DNA of 64,000 nucleotides from CAVWGP01 sp963754645 (GTDB lineage: Bacteria > Pseudomonadota > Alphaproteobacteria > Bin65): NCBI GenBank assembly GCA_963754645.1, contig CAVWGP010000001.1:558001-622000 (forward strand), written 5' to 3'. This document shows, piece by piece, positions 45,228 to 54,400 of this stretch. The stretch's first letter is position 1; every line of letters starts with the position of its first letter. The notes beneath the pieces were generated by a model that worked only from the letters and a program-made list of their open reading frames with translations, made no database searches and was not told the DNA's origin. The position numbers and the translations under genes are program-made.

Positions 45228-45307
45228 TGTCCTTGCTCCTTGCGGCTGGCGGACGCGCGTGAAAGGCGCGCGCCGGATCGAGACTACAGTATTCGAAGTT
45301 CGCTCGG

Positions 45308-46528
45308 TTAGGCGTCGAAGCGAACGTGAAGCGGCCGGAACGACCGGATGTAGTGGAAGCGGAAACGCGGCGGCTCGGCTGCGGAATCGAGCCGCAGGCC
45401 CGATACTCGATCGAGCAGGATGCCGATTGCATCGCGGATCTCGGCGCGAGCGAGCGCGGCGCCGATGCAGCTCCGCGGGCCGACATTGAAAGCAAGATGA
45501 TCGCGCGGCGTCGCCCGGGCGAGATCGATCTGCGCGGGACAGGTATATTTTTCCGGATCGCGGTTCGCCGCCGCGTTGATGAGGATGAGGGTTTCGTTCT
45601 TCTTCACCGGCATCCCGCCCAATTCGCAAGCCTCGTTGGCGATGCGGAAGCGGTAATGCACCGAACCGTACATGCGCAGCGCCTCCTCGACGAAATTCGC
45701 CAGCGCCTTATCGCGATCTCGGCGCACCGCGGTCATGGCATCGGGCTCGGTCAGGAGCATGTACAGGGCGTTGGCGATGGAATGCACCGTGGTATCGGTG
45801 CCGCCGAGAAACAGCTCCCGGCAGGTTGCAAGAGCATCGTCCTCGGTCATGTTTTCGAGCACGCGCGGGCCTTCGGACCAAATTTGGCTCATAAGATCGT
45901 TGCCCGGGTTCGCCTTGCGCATCCGAATATAGGGCAGCAGGATCGCGTTGATCTCGTCCGACGCCGCGCGCGCGATCCGGGTTGCCTCGGGATCCTTGTT
46001 TTGGCCGCCGATCCAGATCAATACGTCGTCGTGCAGCTTCAGGACGCGGGCCACGACGGCGTCGTCCTGCCATGGCATGCCGAATAGCGACATCAGCACG
46101 CGCGGCGGAATTTGGTCCGCGTATTCGCTGGCCAGATCGGCGCGGCCGCGCCGGACAAATCGGTCGATCGTATAGCTTACGATCGGCCGGACGTGATGCT
46201 GGCGGTATTGCTCCATGACCCTCGGCGCGAAAAGGTTCTGCAGGAATACGTGGACTTTCTTGTGTTCCGGGCCCTGCAAGATGGTGACGTTGCGCCGCCC
46301 GCCCTTGATCTCGACCAGCGCGGGGCTCGCATCCGCATAAGGGTGGCGGAAGAGATCCTCCCGCGTTTCGACATGGCGGCAAATCTGGTACGACGTGACG
46401 AGCCAGCCCTTCATGCTCTCGTCCCACACGAGCGGCGCGACGGACCGCTGTTTGTCGTAGAATGGGTAGGGGTCAACGTCGCCCAGCGCGGCCATGGTTT
46501 GCTTCGGTTCGGGTGCGTTCGCGGTCAT
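45308..46528 (-). CDS. Cytochrome P450
   Basis: 406-residue soluble bacterial P450 (class I style, needs separate ferredoxin and reductase, neither encoded nearby). Helix I oxygen-activation motif LFLGGTDTTVHSIANALYML (G-G-x-D-T-T), helix K E-x-x-R in FVEEALRMYGSVHYRFR, and the heme loop FNVGPRSCIGAALARAEIRD with the proximal Cys. The ATG at 46528 (MTANAPEPKQTM) is chosen over an upstream ATG inside the divergent promoter region. Likely hydroxylates a hydrophobic or aromatic compound processed by the neighbouring FAH/SDR/cupin genes. Confidence 0.93.
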   Translation of the reverse strand: MTANAPEPKQTMAALGDVDPYPFYDKQRSVAPLVWDESMKGWLVTSYQICRHVETREDLFRHPYADASPALVEIKGGRRNVTILQGPEHKKVHVFLQNLFAPRVMEQYRQHHVRPIVSYTIDRFVRRGRADLASEYADQIPPRVLMSLFGMPWQDDAVVARVLKLHDDVLIWIGGQNKDPEATRIARAASDEINAILLPYIRMRKANPGNDLMSQIWSEGPRVLENMTEDDALATCRELFLGGTDTTVHSIANALYMLLTEPDAMTAVRRDRDKALANFVEEALRMYGSVHYRFRIANEACELGGMPVKKNETLILINAAANRDPEKYTCPAQIDLARATPRDHLAFNVGPRSCIGAALARAEIRDAIGILLDRVSGLRLDSAAEPPRFRFHYIRSFRPLHVRFDA

Positions 46529-46652
46529 GGTATTTCCTGCCGGCTTGCGACCATGCCACAGTAGCGGCGGCGTCGTGCGCTCGACAACGGTAGACTTGGC
46601 CTCGATCGCAGGCCATAGGTGCAAGACGGCTCGGCAGCAACGGAGCAGCGCG

Positions 46653-47507
46653 ATGATGCAGGAGCAGAGTCAGGACGATTGGCGCGCGCCATGGTCGGCG
46701 GCGCGGCCGATGACGATCGACTACAGCTTTTCCGGCGCGAGTTCGGTCTGGCGCAAGGCGCCGCGCGGAAATTTCGAATGCCGCGATCTGGGCCTCGCCG
46801 AAGCGAGCCGGGGATCGATGGCGGCGCAGCATCGCCGCGCGATCGGCAAGCAAGGCGCGGCGCATGGCGAATGGCAATGCCACGACATGGACTTCCAGTT
46901 TTTCTACGTGTTCAAGGGGTCGCTGACGATCGAGAACGAACTCAGCGGCCGGCACAAACTCGGCGCCGGCGGGGTCGGCTTGCACGGCCGGTTCCTGCGC
47001 TACGCCGAGATCGAAGTGAGCGACGATTTCGAGATCATCGAGATCGGCGCGCCGGCAAACGCCGCAACGATCCTGGGCCGCGACGCGCCGCCGCCGCCGC
47101 ACGGCACCCCGATCGCCGCGGCACGGCGCGCGCAATACCTGCACGAAACGCCGAAATCCTACGCCGTCGGCGCCGGCCCGCGCCGCTATTTCGCCTATCG
47201 CGATCTCGGCACGGCCGACTTCACGCGCCGGCGCATCCACATCCACGTCGTCAAAGCGCTCGATCCGATGCCCGGCGGCACGGGGTGGCACAATCACACG
47301 ATGAGCCAGCTTTTCGTCGTGCTCCAGGGCTGGGCGAAAGTTGCCGTGGAAGGCCGCGGCGAGCGCACGATGAACGCCGGAGACGCGATGTGCCTCCGCG
47401 CTGGCATGCGCCACGACGTGCCGGCCTACTCCGCCGACTACAAGGTGCTCGAAATGTGCATCCCGGCCGACTACGACACCACGGCGACCGAAGCGCCGGC
47501 GGCCTAA
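46653..47507 (+). CDS. Two-domain cupin protein (bicupin), second paralogue
   Basis: 284 residues; ATG-ATG start with GGAGC upstream. Repeat one: ECRDLGLAEASRG lead-in, then EWQCHDMDFQFFYVFKGSLT. Repeat two: GTGWHNHTMSQLFVVLQGWA and TMNAGDAMCLRAGMRHDVPA, ending EMCIPADYDTTATEA. It shares the repeat layout and ending with the bicupin at 37313-38161 but keeps a complete metal set only in repeat two; repeat one lacks the second-motif His (reads GLHGRFLRYAE). Begins a co-directional set with an SDR and an FAH gene. Confidence 0.82.
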   Translation: MMQEQSQDDWRAPWSAARPMTIDYSFSGASSVWRKAPRGNFECRDLGLAEASRGSMAAQHRRAIGKQGAAHGEWQCHDMDFQFFYVFKGSLTIENELSGRHKLGAGGVGLHGRFLRYAEIEVSDDFEIIEIGAPANAATILGRDAPPPPHGTPIAAARRAQYLHETPKSYAVGAGPRRYFAYRDLGTADFTRRRIHIHVVKALDPMPGGTGWHNHTMSQLFVVLQGWAKVAVEGRGERTMNAGDAMCLRAGMRHDVPAYSADYKVLEMCIPADYDTTATEAPAA

Positions 47508-47523
47508 CAATCAGGAGTGTTCG

Positions 47524-48309
47524 ATGACGATCATTGTCACCGGGGCCGCAAGCGGCATCGGCAAGGCGACGGCCTTGCGACTTGCAAGAGACGTGCAGCA
47601 ACGTGGCGGCCGGGCCGCGCGCCTCTTGATCGTCGACAAGAATCGGACGGGCCTGGACGAGGTGACGGAAATGCTTCGCCGCGACGGCGCCGAGGCCGAG
47701 CCGCTCGCCGCCGATCTTGCCGATCCAGCCGCCCCGCAACGGATCGCCGACGCGGCGGCAATGCGGTTCGACGGCCTTGACGTGGTCGTGAGCAATGCCG
47801 GAATCGCGATGGCGGCGCCGCTCATGGAATTGACGCTGGCGGATTACGACGCAACCTTTGCCGTCAATACCCGCGCCACCTGGCTGCTGGCAAAGGCGGC
47901 CTATCCCGCTTTGCGGCGATCGCAGGGTTGCCTCATCGCCACCGCCTCCATTTCGGCCGAGGAAGCAACCGCCCCGCTTGGCGCCTATAGCGCGAGCAAG
48001 AGCGCTCTGGTCATGCTGATACGCCAATTGTCCGACGAATGGGGTCCCGAGGGCATCCGCTGCAATTGCGTGTCGCCGGGTGCCACGCACACCGGATTGA
48101 CCGACCGCGTCTACTCCGATCCCGAAATTCGCAAGCGGCGCTCGGCCAACATTCCGCTACGGCGCGTCGGCGTGCCCGAAGACATCGCCGCCGCCATCGC
48201 CTTTCTCGCTGGCCCGGATGCCCGCTACATCACCGGGGCGAACCTCACCGTCGATGGCGGTCTTACCAACGCCTTCATGCCCCTTAGCCGCGGCGCCGTT
48301 ACGCTCTGA
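47524..48309 (+). CDS. Short-chain dehydrogenase/reductase
   Basis: 261 residues. Cofactor loop IIVTGAASGIGKATALRLAR, VVSNAGIAMAAPLM, catalytic Ser in LIATASISAEEATAPLG and Tyr-x3-Lys in AYSASKSALVMLIRQLSDEW, then GIRCNCVSPGATHTGLTDR and the GPDARYITGANLTVDGGLTN ending. The second strand ends with LIVDKN, an Asp that favours NAD over NADP. Lies 16 bases after the bicupin and 33 before the FAH gene. It probably oxidises a hydroxyl or reduces a keto group on the shared substrate. Confidence 0.9.
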   Translation: MTIIVTGAASGIGKATALRLARDVQQRGGRAARLLIVDKNRTGLDEVTEMLRRDGAEAEPLAADLADPAAPQRIADAAAMRFDGLDVVVSNAGIAMAAPLMELTLADYDATFAVNTRATWLLAKAAYPALRRSQGCLIATASISAEEATAPLGAYSASKSALVMLIRQLSDEWGPEGIRCNCVSPGATHTGLTDRVYSDPEIRKRRSANIPLRRVGVPEDIAAAIAFLAGPDARYITGANLTVDGGLTNAFMPLSRGAVTL

Positions 48310-48342
48310 GATGGCCAAGTTCGAGCGGCGGCCGATATCGCG

Positions 48343-49320
48343 ATGAAACTCGCAACCCTGAAGCGCGGCGGCCGCGACGGAACGCTCGTCGTCGTCAGCC
48401 GCGATCTCCGGACCGCCGCGGAAGTCCCCGACATCGCCCGAACCCTGCGGGACGCGATCGAGGATTGGGCCTGCTGCGCGCCGGCGCTTCGCGCGGTCTA
48501 CGAAGCGTTGAACCGGGGCGAGGCAAGCGCGGCGCGACCTCTCGATATGGCGACGCTCCACGCGCCGTTGCCGCGCGCCTTCCAGTGGTTGGACGGCAGC
48601 GCTTATCTCACGCATATGGAGCGCTCGCGCCGGGCGCGTGGCGCCGCGCTGCCGCCGAACCACGACACGGAGCCCATTCTCTACCAAAGCGGCTCCGACC
48701 GTTTTCTCGCGCCCACCGAGAACATCGCCCTCCCCGACCGGAGCTGGGGTCTCGACATCGAAGGAACTCTTGCCGTCGTCACCGACGATGTGCCGCTCGG
48801 CATCGCCGCCGAGCGCGCCGCCGGCCACGTGATATTACTGCTGCTCGCGAACGATCTGACATTGCGCAACCTGCTGCCGATCGAGTTTGCCAAGGGCGTC
48901 GGCTTTCTGTGGACCAAGCCGGCCCGGCCGTTCGCGCCGATCGCGGTGACGCCGGACGAGGCCGGCGACGATTGGCAAGGCGGCCGATTGCGCGCAACGC
49001 TCAAGTGCTGGATCGACGATGGGCTCATCGGGTCGCTCGACACCGGCGCCGACATGAATTTCAGCTTCAACGATCTTATTGCGCATGGCGCGCGCACGCG
49101 CAGCCTGGGCGCCGGAACGATCGTCGGCTCCGGCACGATCTCGAATTGGGACTCGGCGCGCGGTGTGAGCTGCCTCGCGGAACAGCGCGCAATCGAGATC
49201 CTCGAACGTCGGAGCGCCGCCACGCGCTATCTCGAGCCCGGCGATCGCATCCGCTTGGAAGCTTTCGACCGCGGCGGCAACACGATCTTCGGCGCCATGA
49301 ACTCGCGTGTCGTCGGTTAG
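48343..49320 (+). CDS. Fumarylacetoacetate hydrolase-family protein (second)
   Basis: 325 residues of the branch with an N-terminal domain containing VVSRDLRTAAEVPDIARTLR. Metal/active-site region DRSWGLDIEGTLAVVTDDVP (acidic cluster D-x-E), ILLLLANDLTLRNLLP, KPARPFAPIAVTPDEAGDDW and TIVGSGTISNWDSARGVSCL. Compared with the first FAH protein the order is the same but identity is low, so the two probably handle different intermediates. Its stop is followed at once by IS debris. Confidence 0.88.
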   Translation: MKLATLKRGGRDGTLVVVSRDLRTAAEVPDIARTLRDAIEDWACCAPALRAVYEALNRGEASAARPLDMATLHAPLPRAFQWLDGSAYLTHMERSRRARGAALPPNHDTEPILYQSGSDRFLAPTENIALPDRSWGLDIEGTLAVVTDDVPLGIAAERAAGHVILLLLANDLTLRNLLPIEFAKGVGFLWTKPARPFAPIAVTPDEAGDDWQGGRLRATLKCWIDDGLIGSLDTGADMNFSFNDLIAHGARTRSLGAGTIVGSGTISNWDSARGVSCLAEQRAIEILERRSAATRYLEPGDRIRLEAFDRGGNTIFGAMNSRVVG

Positions 49321-49335
49321 GACCGTTTCGGCGGC

Positions 49336-49791
49336 ATGGACGTGTCGGACGCACGCCGGCTGCGCGCGCTTGAGGACGAGAACGCGAATCTCAAGAAGCT
49401 CTTGGGCGACAGCATGCTCGACAACGCGGGGCTGAAGGAGCTGCTGTCAAAAAAATGGTAGGGCCCGGCGCCAAGCGCGCCGCCGTCGGACACCGTCCGC
49501 TCGCTCAATTGCGGTCGGACCTGAACATGAGCGAGCGCCGGGCCGGTTCCTTGATCGGTGCCGATCGGACGATGGTGCGCTATCGCACGCGGCGGCCCGA
49601 CGACAGACGTTTGCGCGCACGCCTGCGCGAGTTCGCGAACCAGCGCCGGCGCCGTGCCCGGCGCAAAGCCGTTGGCACACGCGCTCCCATTCTCGTCGAG
49701 GCAAAGATAAACGCCAGGCGGCAGGTCATGGTGTATCGAGTCACGGATTCTGCTCCCTTGGCCGTCCGCACGCCAAGGGGATAACGGGCAA
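49336..49791 (+). pseudogene. IS3-family transposase remnant (orfA end and orfB start, internally deleted)
   Basis: 49336-49461 reads MDVSDARRLRALEDENANLK and KLLGDSMLDNAGLKELLSKK, the C-terminus of an IS3-type orfA. The A7 run at 49449-49455 is the classical slippage site, and the next frame opens orfB: KKMVGPGAKRAAVG, SERRAGSLIGADRTMVRYRT, RRPDDRRLRARLREFANQRR. It then jumps to RRKAVGTRAPILVEAKINAR, skipping about 60 residues, and ends without the DDE domain. The element is a fragment with both ends missing and cannot be mobile. Confidence 0.75.
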
Positions 49792-49810
49792 GATTCCTGA
49801 CAGTTCCGCA

Positions 49811-50024
49811 TGAAGTCGCGGTACGCGCCGACGATCGATTTCGGCTTGTGCCCGCCCGGTCGGCCCGGCGCCACGCTGCCCGTCGCCAAGAAGCGCTTCA
49901 CCCAACCGATCGCCGTGCTCAGCGCGACTTTGAACCGCCGCGCCGCGCCGGACCGCGACATACCGCCCGACACAACCGCCGCAACCACACGCTCCCGAAG
50001 CTCAATCGGATATGGTTTCGCCAT
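49811..50024 (-). pseudogene. IS630-type transposase N-terminal fragment
   Basis: About 71 residues starting MAKPYPIELRERVVAAVVSG and continuing GMSRSGAARRFKVALSTAIG, WVKRFLATGSVAPGRPGGHK. This is the DNA-binding helix-turn-helix region of IS630-family transposases. The similarity stops near AYRDFM; the downstream frame is the antisense of the IS3 fragment. Truncated, so not functional. Confidence 0.7.
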
Positions 50025-50248
50025 GCATGCTGGCCTCCTGTTCCAGCCGGCATGTCGAATCACAATCGCCGGGCTCGGGGAACCCCAATTCGATTCAACC
50101 CGATCTCATCCCGCTCTAGCGCTCCCTGAATTGCGGCGCGAGATTCTTTGCCGTGAGTCGCTCGATGAATCGTGACGCCGGCTTCGGGCACGGTATGAAA
50201 TTGGCTTTGCGTATTAGCCGATCCGCCGTGTCCGGTCAGATCCAAAAT

Positions 50249-52603
50249 TTACGGACGCGAATCGCCGGTGTATTCGTTTTCACCAGTTTTTTTCAGCGCC
50301 CGCCATGCATCGGGGTACCCCGGGGATATCAAGAGCGCCGTCCGGATCGCTTTCAGCGCGGCCGCGCGCTCGCCTTGGGCCAGCAGGCTATATGCCATGC
50401 CGGTCAAGGCATCGATCGATGCCGGGTAATATGACAATGCGATCCGGAAATGCTGCTCCGCTGACTTGGCGTCGCCGGCATGGAAATTCGCCCAAGCCAG
50501 CACTGAACGCGCATCGTAGGCAATCGGCCACGGACGCTCGGTGCCCGGGATATGAACGACTGCCTGGATTGGCGCCACGCGCCCGTCGTCTGTTGCCGCG
50601 GCCTGTTCGAGTTCGACGATTGCCTCGCTATAGCGTGCCAGACGATACAGGGCTAAGCCCCGCCCGCGCCGAGCGGCGATGTCCGTTCCGCCACCGCGCA
50701 GATATTCGTCGAAGCGGCGGATTGCGCCGTCATTTTCGCCGGCCGCCAAGAGACCGTGGCCCAATGCCAGGTTTACGTCGGCCAAGGCGCTCGGCGGCAA
50801 GCGCACCTTCGCCGCATGAGCATCAAGTTGGATCGGCGCGCGTCCGACAGCGCGAATAAGCCAAGCGGCGGCGAGTTCCGTGTTTCCTAACTCGGCATGG
50901 GCACGAGCGCGGAGAAATTCGATCGTCGGGTCGTCGGGATGCGCCAGCGCGCCGGCATCGAGAATCGTCAGCGCAGAGGCCGATTCGCCCGCTTCGATGA
51001 GTCGATCGGCCGGCACGGTGTAGCTCGGCAAAATCTGCTTCGCATTTATGCCATAAGCGCGTTGCAGCAAGACCAAAGCGGCCGAATAGTCTTTTCGCTC
51101 GATCGCGACATATCCGAGGCCCTTGATCGAGAGATGGGCCTTGGGTCTTTCGCCGACGATAAATTTGAACGTGCGTTCGGCTCGAGCGACACGGCCTTGC
51201 AGGAGGTCGATCCATGCTTCAGCTTCTTCGAGGCGCCACCTTTCGCTGCGCGGCATCAACGTGCCTGCCCGGTCGAACTGCTTTTGGGCGCGCGCAAAAT
51301 ATCCGCCCGCAACCAAGTCCCAGCCTTTCAAATAAGGAACTTCATAACCGCGTTGAACCGCCGATTCGCCGTCGCGCGCCAAGGTAAAACGAGCATCAAC
51401 TTTCACAGCCGCGGCGAACGCGCTGCGCGCCTCTCGCAATTCGGCCAACGCGAGATACGCCCAACCGCGACCCGCATGCACGGCGGGGTTGCGATCGCCG
51501 ATCTGGCTGCGCCGCGCTTCGAAACGCGCTAAAGCCTTTTCGTACTCGCCTTTCTCGTAGAGCGCCCATGCTTCGCCAACTTCCGCAATCATGCGCTTGC
51601 GTGCCTGTTCGCGACTGAACAAACAAGATGGTTCGTTCGGCCGCAATTGGAGCGCAATCTCACAGGCGGCCTCCGCTCCCAACAAATTGCCCGCACGCAG
51701 CTCATGCGCTCCCAACGCCGCATGGTATTCCGGAATGTCGGGAAACTCGGCGACAAGCTTGCGGTATGTACCGATCGCGCGCGGCCTATCGGCCAATTGA
51801 TCCAGCGCCGCGTCGAGCAGGTAGTAAACGTCGCGGTTGAAGCGGACTTTGTCGATGACCTCCAGAGCGATCCGTGCGGCCTCATCGGGCTTGCCTGACA
51901 GCAGTGCCAATCGAGCCCGCGCCTCGTGCAAACGAAAATAGTTCGGATGAGCCGCCAAACCTGCCTTGAAGTGATTTTCCGCGGCTTCGAATTCGCCACG
52001 CGTGAGCGCGATCCAACCGAGCCCGAGATGCCCGTCATGGGGGTATTTCGAGTTCCGCCGCGACTCAATCTCGGAATTAAAATACTGTGCGGCCTCCTCG
52101 TCTTTGCCGCGCAGCAGGGCGATCCAACCAAGGCCATCGGCGGCAAAGTGCGCTAAGGGATTCGGGCCCGCAGCCTTGATCTTGATGAACTCCGCTTCGG
52201 CCGCGGCGGCATGACCCAGCCGCAGGTCGCTCAATGCGAGTCCGAGGCGGCCTTCGGCCGAGCCCGGAACGATCGCCAACAGGTTTTGGAACGCGCGCTG
52301 GGATTCTTCGTAATTTCCGATCTGGTACTCGCTCCAACCCAGCAAGCTGTAACCCGCGGCGCGAGCCGCATTATGGCGAATCAATATCAGCGCGGTCGCA
52401 CGCGCACGGCTGAAGCGGGCGGACGCGTATTGCGACTGGCCATTGTGAATCAGTTCTTGGACCGTCGTGCCGCGGCCGAAATCCTCTTGCGCGCGGACGG
52501 CCAGGCCACTTGCGCCCAGCAGAAGGGCGATCGCGGCTGCGGCCACGCGACGCCGCGCGCCGTCGCGCTTTCGATTGGCCCGATGCCGGGAGCATCTACG
52601 CAT
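50249..52603 (-). CDS. Large exported TPR-repeat protein
   Basis: 784 residues. An N-terminal Arg-rich stretch and hydrophobic helix (RRRVAAAAIALLLGASGLAV) ending at RAQ look like a signal peptide, so the protein is probably periplasmic. The rest is a solenoid of tetratricopeptide repeats, for example AAGYSLLGWSEYQIGNYEES, GHLGLGWIALTRGEFEAAEN, AHLSIKGLGYVAIERKDYSA and ALTGMAYSLLAQGERAAALK. There are at least a dozen, in two blocks separated by a less regular middle. Such proteins scaffold envelope complexes. Its start overlaps the 3' end of the histidine-kinase gene by 8 bases, so the two are translated together. I do not recognise a named family. Confidence 0.85.
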   Translation of the reverse strand: MRRCSRHRANRKRDGARRRVAAAAIALLLGASGLAVRAQEDFGRGTTVQELIHNGQSQYASARFSRARATALILIRHNAARAAGYSLLGWSEYQIGNYEESQRAFQNLLAIVPGSAEGRLGLALSDLRLGHAAAAEAEFIKIKAAGPNPLAHFAADGLGWIALLRGKDEEAAQYFNSEIESRRNSKYPHDGHLGLGWIALTRGEFEAAENHFKAGLAAHPNYFRLHEARARLALLSGKPDEAARIALEVIDKVRFNRDVYYLLDAALDQLADRPRAIGTYRKLVAEFPDIPEYHAALGAHELRAGNLLGAEAACEIALQLRPNEPSCLFSREQARKRMIAEVGEAWALYEKGEYEKALARFEARRSQIGDRNPAVHAGRGWAYLALAELREARSAFAAAVKVDARFTLARDGESAVQRGYEVPYLKGWDLVAGGYFARAQKQFDRAGTLMPRSERWRLEEAEAWIDLLQGRVARAERTFKFIVGERPKAHLSIKGLGYVAIERKDYSAALVLLQRAYGINAKQILPSYTVPADRLIEAGESASALTILDAGALAHPDDPTIEFLRARAHAELGNTELAAAWLIRAVGRAPIQLDAHAAKVRLPPSALADVNLALGHGLLAAGENDGAIRRFDEYLRGGGTDIAARRGRGLALYRLARYSEAIVELEQAAATDDGRVAPIQAVVHIPGTERPWPIAYDARSVLAWANFHAGDAKSAEQHFRIALSYYPASIDALTGMAYSLLAQGERAAALKAIRTALLISPGYPDAWRALKKTGENEYTGDSRP

Positions 52604-54146
52604 CGGCCAACGTCGCTGCGGTCGATTGACGGCCTAAATCATTTGCTTGCCACACCACGCGTCGCTCCGGAAGCCGAACCTCGACGCAGGTCCCTTTTTC
52701 GCGCGCGCTGGTGATGACCATCGAACCGCCGTGCATATCGATGAGCACCTTGGTCAGCGGCAAGCCAAGACCGGTTCCTTCGAACTTCCGCGCAAGTCGG
52801 CTGTCCACCTGGCCAAATGGCAACAGCGCGATAGCGATGTCTTCGTCCGACATCCCAATGCCCGTGTCGCGGATGAAAATTCCGACGCCGCTTTCGGGTT
52901 TGACCGCCACTTCAACAACGACAGTGCCTTCACTGTCGGTGAACTTCCCGGCATTTGACAACAGATTGATCAGAATCTGCTTGATACGGCGACGATCGGC
53001 ATTGAGATGTGGCGTGCGATTCGGCAGGCTGACTTGAATGGCGATGCTTCGGCGTTCGAGGTAGCCGCGAATGACGGCCACCGACTCGGCGATGACGTCC
53101 TCCAGAGCGAATACCGATTCTTCGAGCAGCAGAGCGTTATTTTCGATCTTCGACATGTCGAGGATGTCGTTGACGACACCGAGTAGGTGGAAGCCGCTGC
53201 GATGGATATCTTCGGCATATTCCCCGTAGCGCCGGTCGCCCAGCGGGCCCCATATCTGCTGTTGCATCATGTCGGAGAAGCCGATTATCGCGTTGAGCGG
53301 CGTTCTGAGTTCATGGCTCATGTTTGCGAGAAAGGTCGATTTGGCCCGGTCCGCCGCCTCGGCGCGCTCCTTGGCAAGGAACAGCTCGCGCGTGCGGTCG
53401 CGGACCCGCGTTTCGAATTCTTCGTGATCGAAACCGCGCTTGGCCTCGAACTCGCTTTGCCGTTGCAGCGAGAGGCTCAAAGCCTTGGCGAGCCGGCCGA
53501 TTTCATCGGGCTTCGAAAGTAACTCGCAAATCTCCCTCGACTCAAATTTGGCGGTCTGAATTCGCGTCAACCGTGCAATCGGCGCAGCCACCGTGCGATT
53601 GAGCCAAATTGCGGCCCCCAGCGCGAGAATGAGCGCAATCACGCCGGCACCGATCAATTGTCCGGGCAAGGCCTGATCGGCGGCCTCGAAGGCGTCCGTC
53701 AGGCCCAAACGGACCACAACTTCGAATTGACTATCCTGCCCCCCGATGCGCGCGGAGAACTCGTAGCGGGCGGCGGACGCCCATCGGTGCTGAGGCTGTC
53801 GGACCGCGTTGGCCGGTCGCAATTTCATGTCTGGCGCTTCGCCGATGACTCCGATCAACCCGCCGCTGGCATGGTGGATGGCGATGCCTTTGATTCGTGT
53901 GCCGGTGATGCCTTGTTCGGCCAGCGCCCGGACCTCATCGATCGCACCAAGGCTTGATGCCATGCGGTTCAGGGATTCGATCTGGACACGCGCGTCGCGC
54001 TCAAGTGCCGCCACAATCTGCGCCCGGCGGTCGCGCTGATCGACCACAATTCCGATGGCCTGCGCGATGCTGGCCAGGGTCAGAATCAGAATCGCTGCAC
54101 GGAGGCCGAGAGTCCAGCGAATTTTGTGGAGGATGTTACTGGGCAC
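52596..54146 (-). CDS. Membrane sensor histidine kinase (PdhS/PleC-like output)
   Basis: 516 residues. Membrane helices at about 14-35 and 163-183 enclose a periplasmic sensor of about 125 residues with no recognised fold. A HAMP-like linker (LNRTVAAPIARLTRIQTAKF) and a coiled-coil follow. H-box LANMSHELRTPLNAIIGFSD with His278, N-box QILINLLSNAGKFT, G1 IFIRDTGIGMSDED, F-box LLPFGQVDS and G2 FEGTGLGLPLTKVL are complete. The GFSDMMQQQIWGPLGDRRYG, EYAEDIHRSGFHLL segment after the H-box is typical of alphaproteobacterial PdhS/PleC/DivJ-type kinases. No response regulator is nearby. Pairing with an exported TPR protein suggests envelope sensing. Confidence 0.92.
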   Translation of the reverse strand: MPSNILHKIRWTLGLRAAILILTLASIAQAIGIVVDQRDRRAQIVAALERDARVQIESLNRMASSLGAIDEVRALAEQGITGTRIKGIAIHHASGGLIGVIGEAPDMKLRPANAVRQPQHRWASAARYEFSARIGGQDSQFEVVVRLGLTDAFEAADQALPGQLIGAGVIALILALGAAIWLNRTVAAPIARLTRIQTAKFESREICELLSKPDEIGRLAKALSLSLQRQSEFEAKRGFDHEEFETRVRDRTRELFLAKERAEAADRAKSTFLANMSHELRTPLNAIIGFSDMMQQQIWGPLGDRRYGEYAEDIHRSGFHLLGVVNDILDMSKIENNALLLEESVFALEDVIAESVAVIRGYLERRSIAIQVSLPNRTPHLNADRRRIKQILINLLSNAGKFTDSEGTVVVEVAVKPESGVGIFIRDTGIGMSDEDIAIALLPFGQVDSRLARKFEGTGLGLPLTKVLIDMHGGSMVITSAREKGTCVEVRLPERRVVWQANDLGRQSTAATLADA

Positions 54147-54400
54147 CGATCAATCCGCCAATGGCCTATTATTTCAAGGTTTTGGGCGCTCATTTTGCTT
54201 TTCTCGGAACGCTTGTTCATGCCGCGCGAACGGCGCTGCAAAATTCGGTGCTAATTTAATAACAAAGTCACTAACGGAATGATTAAGTTCGGTGGTGAAC
54301 GTATTTTGTTTACTCATTATATTGCCCCGGCATTTCCACCAATTCTTAACTGATCTCGTTCAGAATTAGGCGACAATGGAGATAGAATTCAGCCCGTCAA
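54147..54400. promoter_or_regulatory. AT-rich divergent intergenic region with a small inverted repeat
   Basis: 254 bases between the kinase gene (leftward) and the GNAT operon (rightward). It is the most AT-rich non-coding stretch noticed in the window (for example 54241-54310). AATTCT at 54341-54346 and AGAATT at 54362-54367 form an inverted repeat, with CTGA/TCAG nested inside, about 35 bases before the GNAT start. This could be an operator or a leader hairpin. No clear -35/-10 pair could be chosen. Confidence 0.35.

Noticed and set aside
50060..50245. 61-codon minus-strand ORF between the IS debris and the TPR gene
   Set aside because: No recognisable sequence and no ribosome-binding site; composition like intergenic DNA.
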